Shown here in pieces: positions 1-8,108 of a DNA stretch of 37,523 bases. The notes under the pieces are model-generated. The model saw only the letters and a list, made by a program, of their open reading frames with translations, searched no databases and had not been told where the DNA came from. The translations under genes and the position numbers were made by a program. Source of the DNA: Streptomyces sp. Ru71 (GTDB taxonomy: Bacteria > Actinomycetota > Actinomycetes > Streptomycetales > Streptomycetaceae). Positions within the stretch are counted from its first letter, which is position 1, and each line of letters opens with the position of its first letter. The stretch spans positions 1 to 37,523 of the forward strand of contig NZ_PQSS01000072.1 in the NCBI RefSeq assembly GCF_002920535.1, given 5' to 3'.

Positions 1-125
1 GTGCAGGTCAGCACCTCGTAGCGGCCGGTGGGGCCGAGAATGCGGCTGGGCATGCCCAGCTCGAAGGGGTAGACGCCGTCGAGGGCCAGGACGACGACTC
101 GCTCGGGCGGTGGCACGGCACTCAT
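1..125 (-). CDS. GlxA-family transcriptional regulator (N-terminal part, cut by window edge)
   Basis: Only the first 41 codons lie in the window. The frame starts with ATG at 125 and reads MSAVPPPERVVVLALDGVYP, then FELGMPSRILGPTGRYEVLTC. This is the typical opening of the DJ-1/PfpI-like sensor domain of GlxA-type regulators, which carry an AraC-type helix-turn-helix at the C-terminus (outside the window). It is divergent from the oxidoreductase starting at 197, with only about 70 bases between the two starts, so a shared promoter region is likely. The family call rests on a short stretch only; the regulated genes cannot be told from here. Confidence 0.75.
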   Translation of the reverse strand, partial: MSAVPPPERVVVLALDGVYPFELGMPSRILGPTGRYEVLTC

Positions 126-196
126 GGCACGATCCTATCGAAGGGTGGCCTTCATGCCATTGCCGCGGCGCCGGGCGGACGACAGGCTGGTGGACC

Positions 197-1150
197 ATGA
201 GCGATGCGAACACGACCATGCGTGCCGTGAGTCAGGACGTCCTCGGCGGTCCCGAGGTGCTGAAGGTGATCGAACTCCCGCGGCCCGCGCCGCGCCCCAA
301 CCAGGTGCTGGTGCGGGTACGCGCGGCCGGTGTGAACCCGACCGACTGGAAGCACCGCGCCCTCGGCGCCTTCCTCGGCCGGCCGCCGTTCGTGCTCGGC
401 TGGGACGTCTCGGGCGTGGTGGAGGCGGTCGGCATCGGCGTCGCCCGCTTCCGGCCGGGCGACGAGGTGTTCGGCATGCTGCCCTACCCCTACGGCCACG
501 GCTCGCACGCCGAGTACGTCACCGGCCCGGCCCGCGCCTTCGCCCTCAAGCCCGCCGGGATCGACCACGTGCAGGCGGGGGCACTGCCGCTGGTGTCGCT
601 GACGGCGTGGCAGGCCCTGGTGGAGACGGCCGGCCTGCGCCCGGGGCAGCGGGTGCTGATCCACGCGGCGGCCGGCGGGGTCGGGCACGTCGCGGTGCAG
701 ATCGCCAAGGAGCTCGGCGCGTACGTCATCGGTACCGCGAGCGCCGGCAAGCACGACTTCCTGCGCTCCATCGGCGTGGACGAGCCCCTCGACTACCGGG
801 AGCGCGACGTCACGGAGGCGGTCAAGGACGTCGACGTGGTGCTGGACACGCTCGGCGGCGAGACCTCGGTGCGCTCGCTGCGGGTGCTGCGGCCGGGCGG
901 GATCGTGGTCTCGATCCTGCCGGTGGGCTCGGACGACTTCCACCAGGAGGCCGAGCGGCTCGGTGTGCGCGCGGTGCGGATGCTCGTCGACGCCTCGCAC
1001 AGCGGGATGCGGAAGATCGCCGAGCTGGCCGAGGCCGGGAAGCTGCGGGCCGAGATCGCGGCGACCTTCCCGCTCGCCGAGGCCGCCGAGGCGCACCGGC
1101 TGGGCGACACCGGGCGCACCACGGGCAAGCTCGTCCTGGTGATGGACTGA
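197..1150 (+). CDS. NADP-dependent zinc-free alcohol dehydrogenase / quinone oxidoreductase family
   Basis: A 317-residue medium-chain dehydrogenase/reductase. The N-terminal GroES-like domain contains GVNPTDWKHR and GWDVSGVVEAVG. The Rossmann domain has the cofactor loop VLIHAAAGGVGHVAVQIAK, followed by DTLGG, and the C-terminus ends TGKLVLVMD, as in QOR-type enzymes. The catalytic-zinc cysteine and histidine of true alcohol dehydrogenases are absent, which points to NADPH-dependent reduction of quinones or enones in the cytosol. I chose ATG 197; ATG 218 (MRAVSQDVLGG) is an alternative that also fits the family start. Neither has a strong ribosome site. It stands alone, divergent from the GlxA-type gene, which may regulate it. 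Substrate unknown. Confidence 0.9.
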   Translation: MSDANTTMRAVSQDVLGGPEVLKVIELPRPAPRPNQVLVRVRAAGVNPTDWKHRALGAFLGRPPFVLGWDVSGVVEAVGIGVARFRPGDEVFGMLPYPYGHGSHAEYVTGPARAFALKPAGIDHVQAGALPLVSLTAWQALVETAGLRPGQRVLIHAAAGGVGHVAVQIAKELGAYVIGTASAGKHDFLRSIGVDEPLDYRERDVTEAVKDVDVVLDTLGGETSVRSLRVLRPGGIVVSILPVGSDDFHQEAERLGVRAVRMLVDASHSGMRKIAELAEAGKLRAEIAATFPLAEAAEAHRLGDTGRTTGKLVLVMD

Positions 1151-1275
1151 GCCGTGTCCGCCTCGGCGGGGAACGAGCCGTGCCCCCTGGCCGGGGACCG
1201 ATCCGTGTCGCCCTGGCCGGGGCGGAGCCGTACCTCTCCAGCCACCCTCCCGATCAAACTCGGTCGTAAATCAAC

Positions 1276-1285
1276 GACATATGTC
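1276..1285. promoter_or_regulatory. Perfect palindrome GACATATGTC upstream of the STAS gene
   Basis: A perfect 10-base palindrome in an unusually AT-rich patch (about 1255-1305) of the 234-base gap between the oxidoreductase and the STAS gene. It lies about 100 bases before the chosen GTG. A GGGTAA hexamer at 1316-1321 resembles a SigB-type -10, but I find no GNNT at the right distance. The rest of the gap shows nothing I can name. Operator role is inference. Confidence 0.3.
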
Positions 1286-1384
1286 AATCGAACATGCTCA
1301 AATGCTGTCGGCCGAGGGTAACTTGCAGGGCAGGAGCCCCACTTGGGGCTTCCGTCCACGCAGCGGGTTGGAGGCGATGCCGTC

Positions 1385-1765
1385 GTGCAGCAGGACCCTG
1401 CGCCGCCCACGGCTCATCTGCGCGTGCGCGCCGACCGTGGTCACACGGTGCTGGAGTTCCACGGCGAGATCGACATCGCCTCCGCGGCCGAGATCGCCCC
1501 GCACCTCGACCGGGCCACGTCCGGTCCCACGCCGCGCGTGGTGATCGACCTGAGCGGTGTGGAGTTCTTCGACTGCTCCGGGCTGCGTCTGCTGTACCGG
1601 GCCCGGCGCCGGGTGCTGGAGCGGGACGGCCGTATCCGCCTGGTGTGCACGCACCCCCTCACACTGAGGATGCTGCGGCTGACCGGGCTGTCCCGGCTGC
1701 TGCCGCCGCAGCCGACGCGGGAGGCGGCCCTGGACCGGCCCGAGGCCGCGTCCGGCTCGCTGTGA
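1385..1765 (+). CDS. STAS-domain anti-sigma-factor antagonist
   Basis: A 126-residue single STAS domain of the SpoIIAA/RsbV/BldG type. The core VIDLSGVEFFDCSGLRLLYR carries the serine (DCSG) that partner kinases of this family phosphorylate. In its unphosphorylated state such a protein binds an anti-sigma kinase and frees a sigma factor. I chose the GTG at 1385 because a GGAGG at 1370-1374 precedes it by 10 bases; an in-frame ATG at 1343 would add 14 residues without a good ribosome site. No kinase or sigma gene is adjacent, so its partner is elsewhere. The gene ends 4 bases before the convergent PRPP-synthetase gene. Confidence 0.85.
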   Translation: MQQDPAPPTAHLRVRADRGHTVLEFHGEIDIASAAEIAPHLDRATSGPTPRVVIDLSGVEFFDCSGLRLLYRARRRVLERDGRIRLVCTHPLTLRMLRLTGLSRLLPPQPTREAALDRPEAASGSL

Positions 1766-1769
1766 GGGG

Positions 1770-2726
1770 TCAGGGCATCGCGCGCTCCGCGTCGAACAGG
1801 GCGCTCACCGACTCGCCGTTGTGGATGCGCCGCACGGCCTCGGCGAGCGCCGGGGCGACGGTGAGGACGCGCAGCTTGTCGGTGTGCTCCTCGGCCGGTA
1901 CCGGAACGGTGTTGGTGCACACGATCTCCAGCACGTCCGGCTGTTCGCTGAGCCGCTTGAGCGCGCCCGCCGCGAACAGCCCGTGCGTGCACGCCACCCG
2001 CACCGAGCGCGGCCCCGACTGCCGCAGCCGCTGCAGCAGTTCCAGCACCGTGCTGCCCTTGGCTATCTCGTCGTCGAGGACGATCACGTCCCGTCCGGCG
2101 ACGTCCCCGATGACCGAGCTGATGCTGACCCGGTCGTCCGGGTAGCGCTGCTTGGCCCCGGCGGCCACCTGCGCGCCGATCATCCGGGCGAAGGCGGCCG
2201 CCTCCTTGGCGTTGCCGAGGTCCGGCGAGACGACGGTGGTGCGGGTCAGGTCGTAGCGCCGGAAGTACGCGGCCAGCTCGCGCCGGGCGTGCAGATGGTC
2301 GACCGGGACCGAGAAGAACCCGTGCACCTGCGGCGAGTGCAGCGTCATCGCCAGCACCCGCCCGGCGCCGGCCGCCACCAGCAGATCCGCGACCAGCCGC
2401 CCGCCCAGCGAGATCCGCGGCGCGTCCTTCTTGTCGGAGCGCGCGTAGGAGTAGTGCGGCAGGACGACGTTGATACGGGCCGCGGAGGCGCCGCGGGCGG
2501 CGTCGCACATCAGCAGCAGCTCCACCAGGTGTTCCTGGACGGGCCTGACCAGCGGCTGGATCAGGAAGACGTCCCGCTCCCGGCAGTTGGCCCGCAGCTG
2601 CACCTCCAGGCAGTCGTTGGCGAACCGGCTCACCCGGGTCCCGCTGAGCGGAACCCCGAGCTGGGCACAGACCTCCTCGGCCAGCTCGGGGTGGGCGCTT
2701 CCGCTGAACACGGCGATCTCTCGCAC
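1770..2726 (-). CDS. Ribose-phosphate diphosphokinase (PRPP synthetase) paralogue
   Basis: A 318-residue protein with the two-phosphoribosyltransferase-fold layout of class I PRPP synthetases, which make 5-phosphoribosyl diphosphate from ribose-5-phosphate and ATP. Visible landmarks: PHYSYARSDKKDAPRISLGG (ATP-binding flexible region, residues about 90-109), LHSPQVHGFF (129-138), SPDLG (167-171), the catalytic loop KQR (192-194) and the PRPP loop DDEIAKGST (218-226). Canonical housekeeping enzymes read DLHA, SPDHGG, KRR and DDMIDTAGT at these places, so this is a divergent paralogue, not the main Prs. It is probably active because the lysine/arginine loop and aspartate pair remain. A GGGTAC hexamer lies 48 bases upstream. 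Its special role is unknown. Confidence 0.85.
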   Translation of the reverse strand: MREIAVFSGSAHPELAEEVCAQLGVPLSGTRVSRFANDCLEVQLRANCRERDVFLIQPLVRPVQEHLVELLLMCDAARGASAARINVVLPHYSYARSDKKDAPRISLGGRLVADLLVAAGAGRVLAMTLHSPQVHGFFSVPVDHLHARRELAAYFRRYDLTRTTVVSPDLGNAKEAAAFARMIGAQVAAGAKQRYPDDRVSISSVIGDVAGRDVIVLDDEIAKGSTVLELLQRLRQSGPRSVRVACTHGLFAAGALKRLSEQPDVLEIVCTNTVPVPAEEHTDKLRVLTVAPALAEAVRRIHNGESVSALFDAERAMP

Positions 2727-2774
2727 CTCGGTCTCCTCCCGGGCCGGTCCGGCCGAACGGCCCCGCCGACTGGT

Positions 2775-2801
2775 GTACCCGGTGGATCCGAGGCCGCAGT
2801 C
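2775..2801 (-). promoter_or_regulatory. Weak SigB-like promoter for the PRPP-synthetase paralogue
   Basis: On the minus strand, GACT (2798-2801), a 17-base spacer and GGGTAC (2775-2780) precede the ATG at 2726. Streptomyces SigB-type promoters follow GNNT-N14-16-GGGTAC/T, so the -10 is perfect but the spacer is one base too long. It lies just downstream of the permease stop. Treat as tentative. Confidence 0.3.
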
Positions 2802-4316
2802 CTACCGCACCGCGCTGCCGGCGGCCGGTGCGGCGGCCGGACCCCCGGTGCCCGCCGCCCGGCGGTCGCGGGCCGCGCCGAGCGCCCGGCCGAGTGCGCC
2901 GACGGCGAGCAGCAGCACCACCGTGCCCAGCGTGAACGCCTCGAAGGTGGTGCGCGTGACGCCCCAGGTCTCGTGGAAGTCGTAGCCGACACCCAGCAGG
3001 GGTTCCAGGACACCGGGGAACAGGGCGCTGAACGAGCCCAGCACGATCCAGAGGTGGACCAGCACCGCGCAGCCCAGGAAGCCGGCCCTGCCGAACGGGA
3101 CGGTGTAGGGGCGGGGCACGTGCGGGTACCGGCGCCGCAGGACGTACAGCGCGGGCACGATCACCAGGTAGGACAGCAGCAGCGTGGTGATGGCGACCGT
3201 CAGCACGACGTCGAAGACGGCGGCGGTGTCGCCGTGCACGAGGGTCATCGCCGCCAGCATGAACAGGGTCGCGGTGACACCGGAGACCAGGTTCATCCGC
3301 ACCGGGGTGCCGAGCCGGTCGTGGAAGGCGCCGAGGGAGCGGGTGAAGAAGGTGCCGTCGGCGGCGGCCATCGCCTGCATGCGGTCGCTGACGATCATCC
3401 AGGCGCTGCCCTGGGTCAGCAGCGCGAAGACGAACAGGACGGCCGCGGTGGTGGTCAGCGCGCCGCTGAAGCCGCCGTAGACGCCGAAGACCAGGGAGGT
3501 GGCGTCGAGGAAGCCGCCGATGCCGGTGACCTTGTCGGCCGGGACGACCGCGAGGATCGCCAGCACGGGCAGCAGATAGCAGCCGGCGGCCACGACGCCC
3601 GAGACGCCGATGGAGACGGGCACGTCCCGCTTGGGGTTGTGCATCTCGTCGCCGGCGGCGTTGGGCGCCTCGAACCCGACGTAGGCGAACAGCAGCACCG
3701 GCACCAGACCGAGAAATCCGGCCGTGCTCGGTGCCGTCCGGGCGTGCTGGAGTCCGTCGAAGCCGTGCCGCAGGCCGTAGACGACCGCCGTGCCGGTGAA
3801 CAGCAGCACCAGGCCGACCTTGGCGACGGCCCCGGCCGTGGTGATCCACTTGCCGCGGCGCAGCGACACCACGGCCGTGAGGATGGAGATCCAGATGAAG
3901 GCGAGCTTGAAGGCGTAGTCGGCGACGGTGCCGGACCCGAGGTGGACGACGTAGGTGTCGAAGGCGCCGGCGGCGGCGAAGACCAGGGAGCCGCCGAGCC
4001 AGACGGGGTTGGTGACCCAGTAGAAGAGGGTGGTCAGTGCGGCGGCCAGCGGACCGAAGGCCAGCCGGACCCAGACGTAGGGCCCGCCCTCCTGCGGGAA
4101 CGCGGCGCCGGTCTCGGCGAACAGCAGGGCGTAGGGCAGGAGGAACAGCAGCGCGAGCGCGGCCGTCCAGGTGAGGGCCTCACCGCCGCCGGTGGCGATC
4201 TGCCCGACGACGTCGAAGGAGATCACGGCGGCGATGCCCATGGCCATGATGTCGAACCGGCGCAGACTGCGCCGCAGGTGCGGAACGGGAGTGGCGGGGA
4301 CGGGGGTTGCGGACAC
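2802..4316 (-). CDS. APC-family amino acid / amine permease
   Basis: A 504-residue integral membrane protein with about 12 hydrophobic helices. The N-terminal helix IAAVISFDVVGQIATGGGEA and the EGGPYVWVRLAFGP segment are hallmarks of the amino acid-polyamine-organocation superfamily. It is probably a proton-coupled importer of an amino acid, amine or polyamine. It is the last gene of the minus-strand group aldehyde dehydrogenase, aminotransferase, permease (102 bases behind the aminotransferase), so it most likely brings in the amine these enzymes degrade. The start ATG at 4316 follows a GGAGG-containing stretch (CCTCCT at about 4324 on the plus strand). Substrate not determinable from sequence. 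Confidence 0.88.
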   Translation of the reverse strand: MSATPVPATPVPHLRRSLRRFDIMAMGIAAVISFDVVGQIATGGGEALTWTAALALLFLLPYALLFAETGAAFPQEGGPYVWVRLAFGPLAAALTTLFYWVTNPVWLGGSLVFAAAGAFDTYVVHLGSGTVADYAFKLAFIWISILTAVVSLRRGKWITTAGAVAKVGLVLLFTGTAVVYGLRHGFDGLQHARTAPSTAGFLGLVPVLLFAYVGFEAPNAAGDEMHNPKRDVPVSIGVSGVVAAGCYLLPVLAILAVVPADKVTGIGGFLDATSLVFGVYGGFSGALTTTAAVLFVFALLTQGSAWMIVSDRMQAMAAADGTFFTRSLGAFHDRLGTPVRMNLVSGVTATLFMLAAMTLVHGDTAAVFDVVLTVAITTLLLSYLVIVPALYVLRRRYPHVPRPYTVPFGRAGFLGCAVLVHLWIVLGSFSALFPGVLEPLLGVGYDFHETWGVTRTTFEAFTLGTVVLLLAVGALGRALGAARDRRAAGTGGPAAAPAAGSAVR

Positions 4317-4417
4317 GGGGAGGCCTCCTGAGGGGACGCGCCCGGGACAGCGCGGGGAGGAATGAGGGGCCGGGGCGGGAAGGTGGCCGGGGCCCTGGTG
4401 GTCCCGGCCCGGTGTCG

Positions 4418-5779
4418 TCAGCGGCGGATCTCGCCGGTGGGCAGGGCGCGTTCGAGGACGGAGCGCATCGCGGTGACCGTCTCCTTGGCCTCCGCCTCCG
4501 TCATGACCAGCGGCGGGGAGAGCACCAGGCTGTGCGCGCAGTCGCGGACGATGACGCCGGTCTCGCGGCGGATGACGTCGGGCAGCAGGGGCTGGAGCAT
4601 GGGCAGCGGGGCCCGGGTGCCGCGGTCGGCGACGAGTTCGACGGCCAGCATCATGCCGACCGAGCGGATCTCGCCGACGACGGGCAACCCCCCGAGCTGC
4701 TCCTCAAGTTCGCGGTGCAGGTGCGCGCCGATGTCCACGGCCCGGCCGAGCAGGCCCTCCCGCTCGATGATGTCCAGGTTGGCGAGGGCGACGGCGGCGG
4801 CGACCGGGTGGCCGTTGTAGGTGTAGCCCATGGGGAAGCCGTTCTCACGCAGCAGCACCTCGGCGACGTGGTCGCCGACCAGCAGCGCGCCCAGCGGGAT
4901 GTAGCCGGAAGTGATGCCCTTGGCGGTGACCACGATGTCCGGCCGCACCCCGAAGTGCTGGGCGGCGAACCAGGTGCCCACCCGGCCGTAGGCGGTGACG
5001 ACCTCGTCGAGGATCAGCAGGATGCCGTGCCGGTCGAGGACCTCGCGCACCCGGGGCCAGTAGTCGTCCGGCGGGACGAGCATGCCGCCGACACCCATGA
5101 TGGGTTCGCCGATCATCGCGGCGATGTTCTCGCCGCCGATCTCGGCGATGCGCTCCTCCAGCTCGCGGATCAGGAAGTCGGTGGGGTCCTCGCCGCCGTA
5201 CAGCTCCTGCCGGTACGGCCACGGCGGGGTGAGGTGGCTGACGTGCGGCATCATCGGGGCGAAGCCCTCGTGGTAGACCGGGAAGCCGGTCGCCGAGCCG
5301 CCGCCGTAGCCGATGCCGTGGTACGCCTTGTGCCGGGCGAGGATCCAGGTGCGGTCTCGCTCGCCGCGCCGGTGGTGGTAGTAGCGGGCCATCTTGATGG
5401 CGGCCTCGTTGCCCTCCGAGCCGCCGGAGGTGAAGTAGACGTGCCCGAGGCCCTCGGGGGCGAGGGAGGTGAGCCGGGTGGCGAGTTCGACGGCCCGGTC
5501 GTTGGAGAACTCCCAGAAGCTGGTGAAGTACTCCAGCCTCGCCATCTGGTCGTGGGCGACCCGGGCGAGCTCCTCGCGGCCGTGGCCGATCTGGGCGAGC
5601 CACAGCCCGCCGGTGGCGTCGAGGTAGGAGCGGCCCTCGGCATCCGTGAGCCGGCAGCCGGAGCCGCCGGTCATCACGACGCGCTCCTCGACGCTGCCGG
5701 GCAGGTAGGGGTGGATGATGCGGGCGCGGTCGGCCGCGGCGAGCTCGGCGGCGGACGCGGGCAGGGGGGTGCGGCTCAT
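4418..5779 (-). CDS. Class III pyridoxal-phosphate aminotransferase (omega-amine:pyruvate type)
   Basis: A 453-residue fold-type I PLP enzyme. The cofactor-binding aspartate is D258 in LLILDEVVTAYGRVG and the Schiff-base lysine is K287 in VTAKGITSGYIPLGA; TSGGSEGNEAAIK (117-129) binds the PLP phosphate. The YFTSFWEFSN and MGYTYNGHP segments are typical of beta-alanine/omega-amino-acid:pyruvate and putrescine-type aminotransferases. It would transfer a terminal amino group to pyruvate or 2-oxoglutarate, giving an aldehyde that the preceding aldehyde dehydrogenase (51 bases upstream, same strand) can oxidise. A permease follows. The family is certain; the substrate (polyamine, GABA, beta-alanine or an aromatic amine) is not. 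Confidence 0.92.
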   Translation of the reverse strand: MSRTPLPASAAELAAADRARIIHPYLPGSVEERVVMTGGSGCRLTDAEGRSYLDATGGLWLAQIGHGREELARVAHDQMARLEYFTSFWEFSNDRAVELATRLTSLAPEGLGHVYFTSGGSEGNEAAIKMARYYHHRRGERDRTWILARHKAYHGIGYGGGSATGFPVYHEGFAPMMPHVSHLTPPWPYRQELYGGEDPTDFLIRELEERIAEIGGENIAAMIGEPIMGVGGMLVPPDDYWPRVREVLDRHGILLILDEVVTAYGRVGTWFAAQHFGVRPDIVVTAKGITSGYIPLGALLVGDHVAEVLLRENGFPMGYTYNGHPVAAAVALANLDIIEREGLLGRAVDIGAHLHRELEEQLGGLPVVGEIRSVGMMLAVELVADRGTRAPLPMLQPLLPDVIRRETGVIVRDCAHSLVLSPPLVMTEAEAKETVTAMRSVLERALPTGEIRR

Positions 5780-5830
5780 CGGGGGGCGTTCCTTCCGGTC
5801 GGGCGGTCGGGGGGGTGTCGGGCGCGTGGG

Positions 5831-7303
5831 TCATGCGTAGGTGATCCACGTCGTCTTCAGGCCGGTGTACTTGGCGACGGCGTGCGGGGAGAGGTCGCGG
5901 CCGTAGCCGGACCGCTTGAAGCCGCCGAACGGGGTGAGCGGGCTGAGCGCGTCCACGGTGTTGACGGAGACCGTCCCCGCGTGCAGGGCGTCGGCGACGC
6001 GGTGGGCGCGGGCAAGGTCACGGGTCCACACGGAGGCGGCGAGCCCGTACGGCGAGTCGTTGGCGATGCGCACGGCCTCGGCCTCGTCGGTGAACGGCAG
6101 CACGGTGAGCACCGGCGCGAACAGCTCCTCCCGGGCGAGGGGAGCCTGGGGGCCGAGGCCGGAGACGACGGTCGGGTGGACGTAGGCCCGCTCGCGGATA
6201 CCGCCGCAGTGGACGCGGGCGCCCTGCGCGCGGGCCCGGTCCACGGCGTGCAGGACGCGGACCGCCTGCGCCTCGTCCACCAGCGGGCCGAGCCGGGTGG
6301 CCGGGTCGAGCGGGTCGCCGGGGACGTAGGCGGCGGCGTGCGCGACGACCCGGGCGGTGAACTCCTCGGCCAGGGAGGCCTCGACGAGCAGCCGGGTGTT
6401 GGCGGAGCAGACCTGCCCGGCGTTGAACGCGAAGCCCCAGGCGGCCCGTTCGGCGGCCGCGTCCAGGTCGGCGTCGGCGAAGACCAGGTTGGGGCTCTTG
6501 CCGCCGGCCTCGATCCAGACCTGCTTGCCGTTGGACTCGGCCGCGTAGGACTGGAAGAGCCGGCCGACGGCGGTGGAGCCGGTGAAGGCGAGCACGTCGA
6601 CGTCCGGGTGGCGGCCGAGGGCCTGCCCGGCGTCCTCGCCGAGTCCGGGGACGACGTTCAGCACGCCGTCGGGGATGCCCGCCTCGGCCGCCAGTTCGGC
6701 CAGCCGCAGCGCGGACAGCGGGGACTGCTCGGCGGGCTTGAGGACGACGCTGTTGCCGGCGGCGAGGGCGGGAGCGAGCTTCCAGGAGGCCAGGTCCAGC
6801 GGGAAGTTCCACGGCACGACGGCGCCGACGACACCGAGCGGGACGCGCCGGACCAGGGCGAGGTTCCCCGGCGGGGCGGGCGCGATCTCGTCGTACAGCT
6901 TGTCGGCGGCCTCGGCGTGCCAGGCGAAGCAGCCGGCGGCGCCGGGGACGTCGACGGCGAGGGCCTCGGCGACGGGTTTGCCCATGTCGAGGCTGTCGAG
7001 CAGGGCGAGCTCGGGGCCGTTCGCCTCGATCAGCCCGGCGAGGCGCAGCAGGCGCTTCTTGCGGTCGGCGGGCGCCAGCTTCGACCAGCGTCCGTCGTCG
7101 AAGGCGGTGCGGGCCGCGCGGACGGCCGCGTCGACCTCGGGGGCCGCGCAGGCGGCGACCTCGGCGGTGGTCTTGCCGGTGGCCGGGTCGACGGTGGCGA
7201 ACACCTCGCCGGAGGCCGCATCGGTCCAGCGGCCGTCGATGAACGCCCGGGTGCGGGGCGCGAGGGTGTCGCGGCGGTGCTGCCAGTCGTCGCGGGTGAG
7301 CAT
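5831..7303 (-). CDS. NAD(P)+-dependent aldehyde dehydrogenase (PuuC / aminobutyraldehyde dehydrogenase-like)
   Basis: A 490-residue ALDH. Landmarks: PWNFPLD (N166 of the oxyanion hole), VVLKPAEQSPLSAL (K189), FTGSTAVG (240-247), general base E265 in WIEAGGKSPNLVF, and the catalytic cysteine C299 in FNAGQVCSANTR. Overall it resembles gamma-glutamyl-gamma-aminobutyraldehyde and other amino-aldehyde dehydrogenases. I chose the ATG at 7303 because GGAGG stands 6 bases before it; the frame is open further upstream but that part is not ALDH-like. It is the first gene of the operon with the aminotransferase and permease, and is divergent from the TetR gene that probably controls it. Confidence 0.93.
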   Translation of the reverse strand: MLTRDDWQHRRDTLAPRTRAFIDGRWTDAASGEVFATVDPATGKTTAEVAACAAPEVDAAVRAARTAFDDGRWSKLAPADRKKRLLRLAGLIEANGPELALLDSLDMGKPVAEALAVDVPGAAGCFAWHAEAADKLYDEIAPAPPGNLALVRRVPLGVVGAVVPWNFPLDLASWKLAPALAAGNSVVLKPAEQSPLSALRLAELAAEAGIPDGVLNVVPGLGEDAGQALGRHPDVDVLAFTGSTAVGRLFQSYAAESNGKQVWIEAGGKSPNLVFADADLDAAAERAAWGFAFNAGQVCSANTRLLVEASLAEEFTARVVAHAAAYVPGDPLDPATRLGPLVDEAQAVRVLHAVDRARAQGARVHCGGIRERAYVHPTVVSGLGPQAPLAREELFAPVLTVLPFTDEAEAVRIANDSPYGLAASVWTRDLARAHRVADALHAGTVSVNTVDALSPLTPFGGFKRSGYGRDLSPHAVAKYTGLKTTWITYA

Positions 7304-7409
7304 GAGGGTCCTCCGGGCGGGGCGGTCGGTTCGGGGGGCTGCGGCGCGGAAGAGGCGGGCGCCGGCGCCTCTCCTGCGGGGGGCGTTCCTCGGCGGCCTG
7401 GGCCAGTTC

Positions 7410-7483
7410 TTTGAATTCGGAGTCAAACAATGGGCCTCGGTCATGTCAATGCTCTGGTCCCGGGCAACTTGAATTACTCGAAC
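7410..7483. promoter_or_regulatory. Candidate TetR operator region between aldehyde dehydrogenase and tetR genes
   Basis: The 193-base divergent gap is AT-richer than its surroundings and holds an inverted repeat TTTGA-N8-TCAAA (7410-7427) and a related element TTGAATTACTCGAAC (7469-7483) that shares TTGAATT and a C(A/G)AAC end with it. Two related sites between divergent genes fit binding by the TetR-family product. No clear -35/-10 pair was found. The role is inference. Confidence 0.35.
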
Positions 7484-7496
7484 CAGCCGGTAAAGA

Positions 7497-8108
7497 ATGG
7501 CGGGCATGGCGAGACCGAAGAACCAGGGCGCGCGCAGGGAGGCGCTGATCGAGGCGGCCGGCCGGGCGATCTCCGAGCGGGGCATCGCCGCGCTGCGGAT
7601 CAAGGACATCGCCGCCGAGGCGGGCGTCTCGGCGGGATCGGTGCTGTACTACTACCCGGAGCTCGACGACCTCGTGTTCGAGGTGCACAGCGGCGCCGTC
7701 GAGCGGTTCCTGGCCCGGCGCCACGCCGTCACCGACGGCCTGCCCGACCCGGTCGAGCGGCTGCGCGCGGCCGCCTCCTCCGGTCTGCCCGCCGACGCCG
7801 ACGACGCCGGCCACCGGCTGCTGTACGAGCTGCACGGCCTGGCCGACCGCAGCACCGCGCACGCCGCGCTGATGGGCTCGCTCTTCGCCCGGGAGACCGC
7901 CCTGTACGCGACGGTCCTCGAACTCGGCGTAGCCGCAGGGGACTTCAGCCTGACCGAGCCGGTGGCGGACGTGGCCCGCAACCTGGTCACGCTGGAGGAC
8001 GGCTACGGGCTGCACATCGTCAGCCGCAACGCCGCCGTGGACCGCGCGACGGCGCTGCGCCTGCTGCTCGGCTACGCCCGCTCGGCCACCGGCTGCCCCC
8101 GGCTCTGA
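7497..8108 (+). CDS. TetR/BetI-type transcriptional repressor
   Basis: A 203-residue regulator. The N-terminal helix-turn-helix spans about residues 12-60 (RREALIEAAGRAISERGIAA, then IKDIAAEAGVSAGSVLYYYP), with the YYYP ending typical of TetR helix alpha4. The C-terminal ligand domain has the BetI-like length and layout. An in-frame ATG at 7506 (MARPKNQGARREA) is equally plausible as start; neither has a strong ribosome site. It is divergent from the aldehyde dehydrogenase operon and most likely represses it, with an amine or aldehyde as ligand. Its 3' end overlaps the end of the convergent M20 gene by 37 bases. Confidence 0.88.
   Translation: MAGMARPKNQGARREALIEAAGRAISERGIAALRIKDIAAEAGVSAGSVLYYYPELDDLVFEVHSGAVERFLARRHAVTDGLPDPVERLRAAASSGLPADADDAGHRLLYELHGLADRSTAHAALMGSLFARETALYATVLELGVAAGDFSLTEPVADVARNLVTLEDGYGLHIVSRNAAVDRATALRLLLGYARSATGCPRL

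Noticed and set aside
1441..3849. Very long minus-strand open frame (about 800 codons) across the STAS, PRPP-synthetase and permease genes
   Set aside because: Arginine/alanine/glycine-rich low-complexity translation in the wrong codon phase; it is a shadow of the real genes, as is usual at this GC content.
4307..7414. 1035-codon plus-strand open frame opposite the aminotransferase and aldehyde dehydrogenase
   Set aside because: Glycine/valine/glutamate-rich antisense shadow without any family motif; the minus-strand genes have clear catalytic residues.
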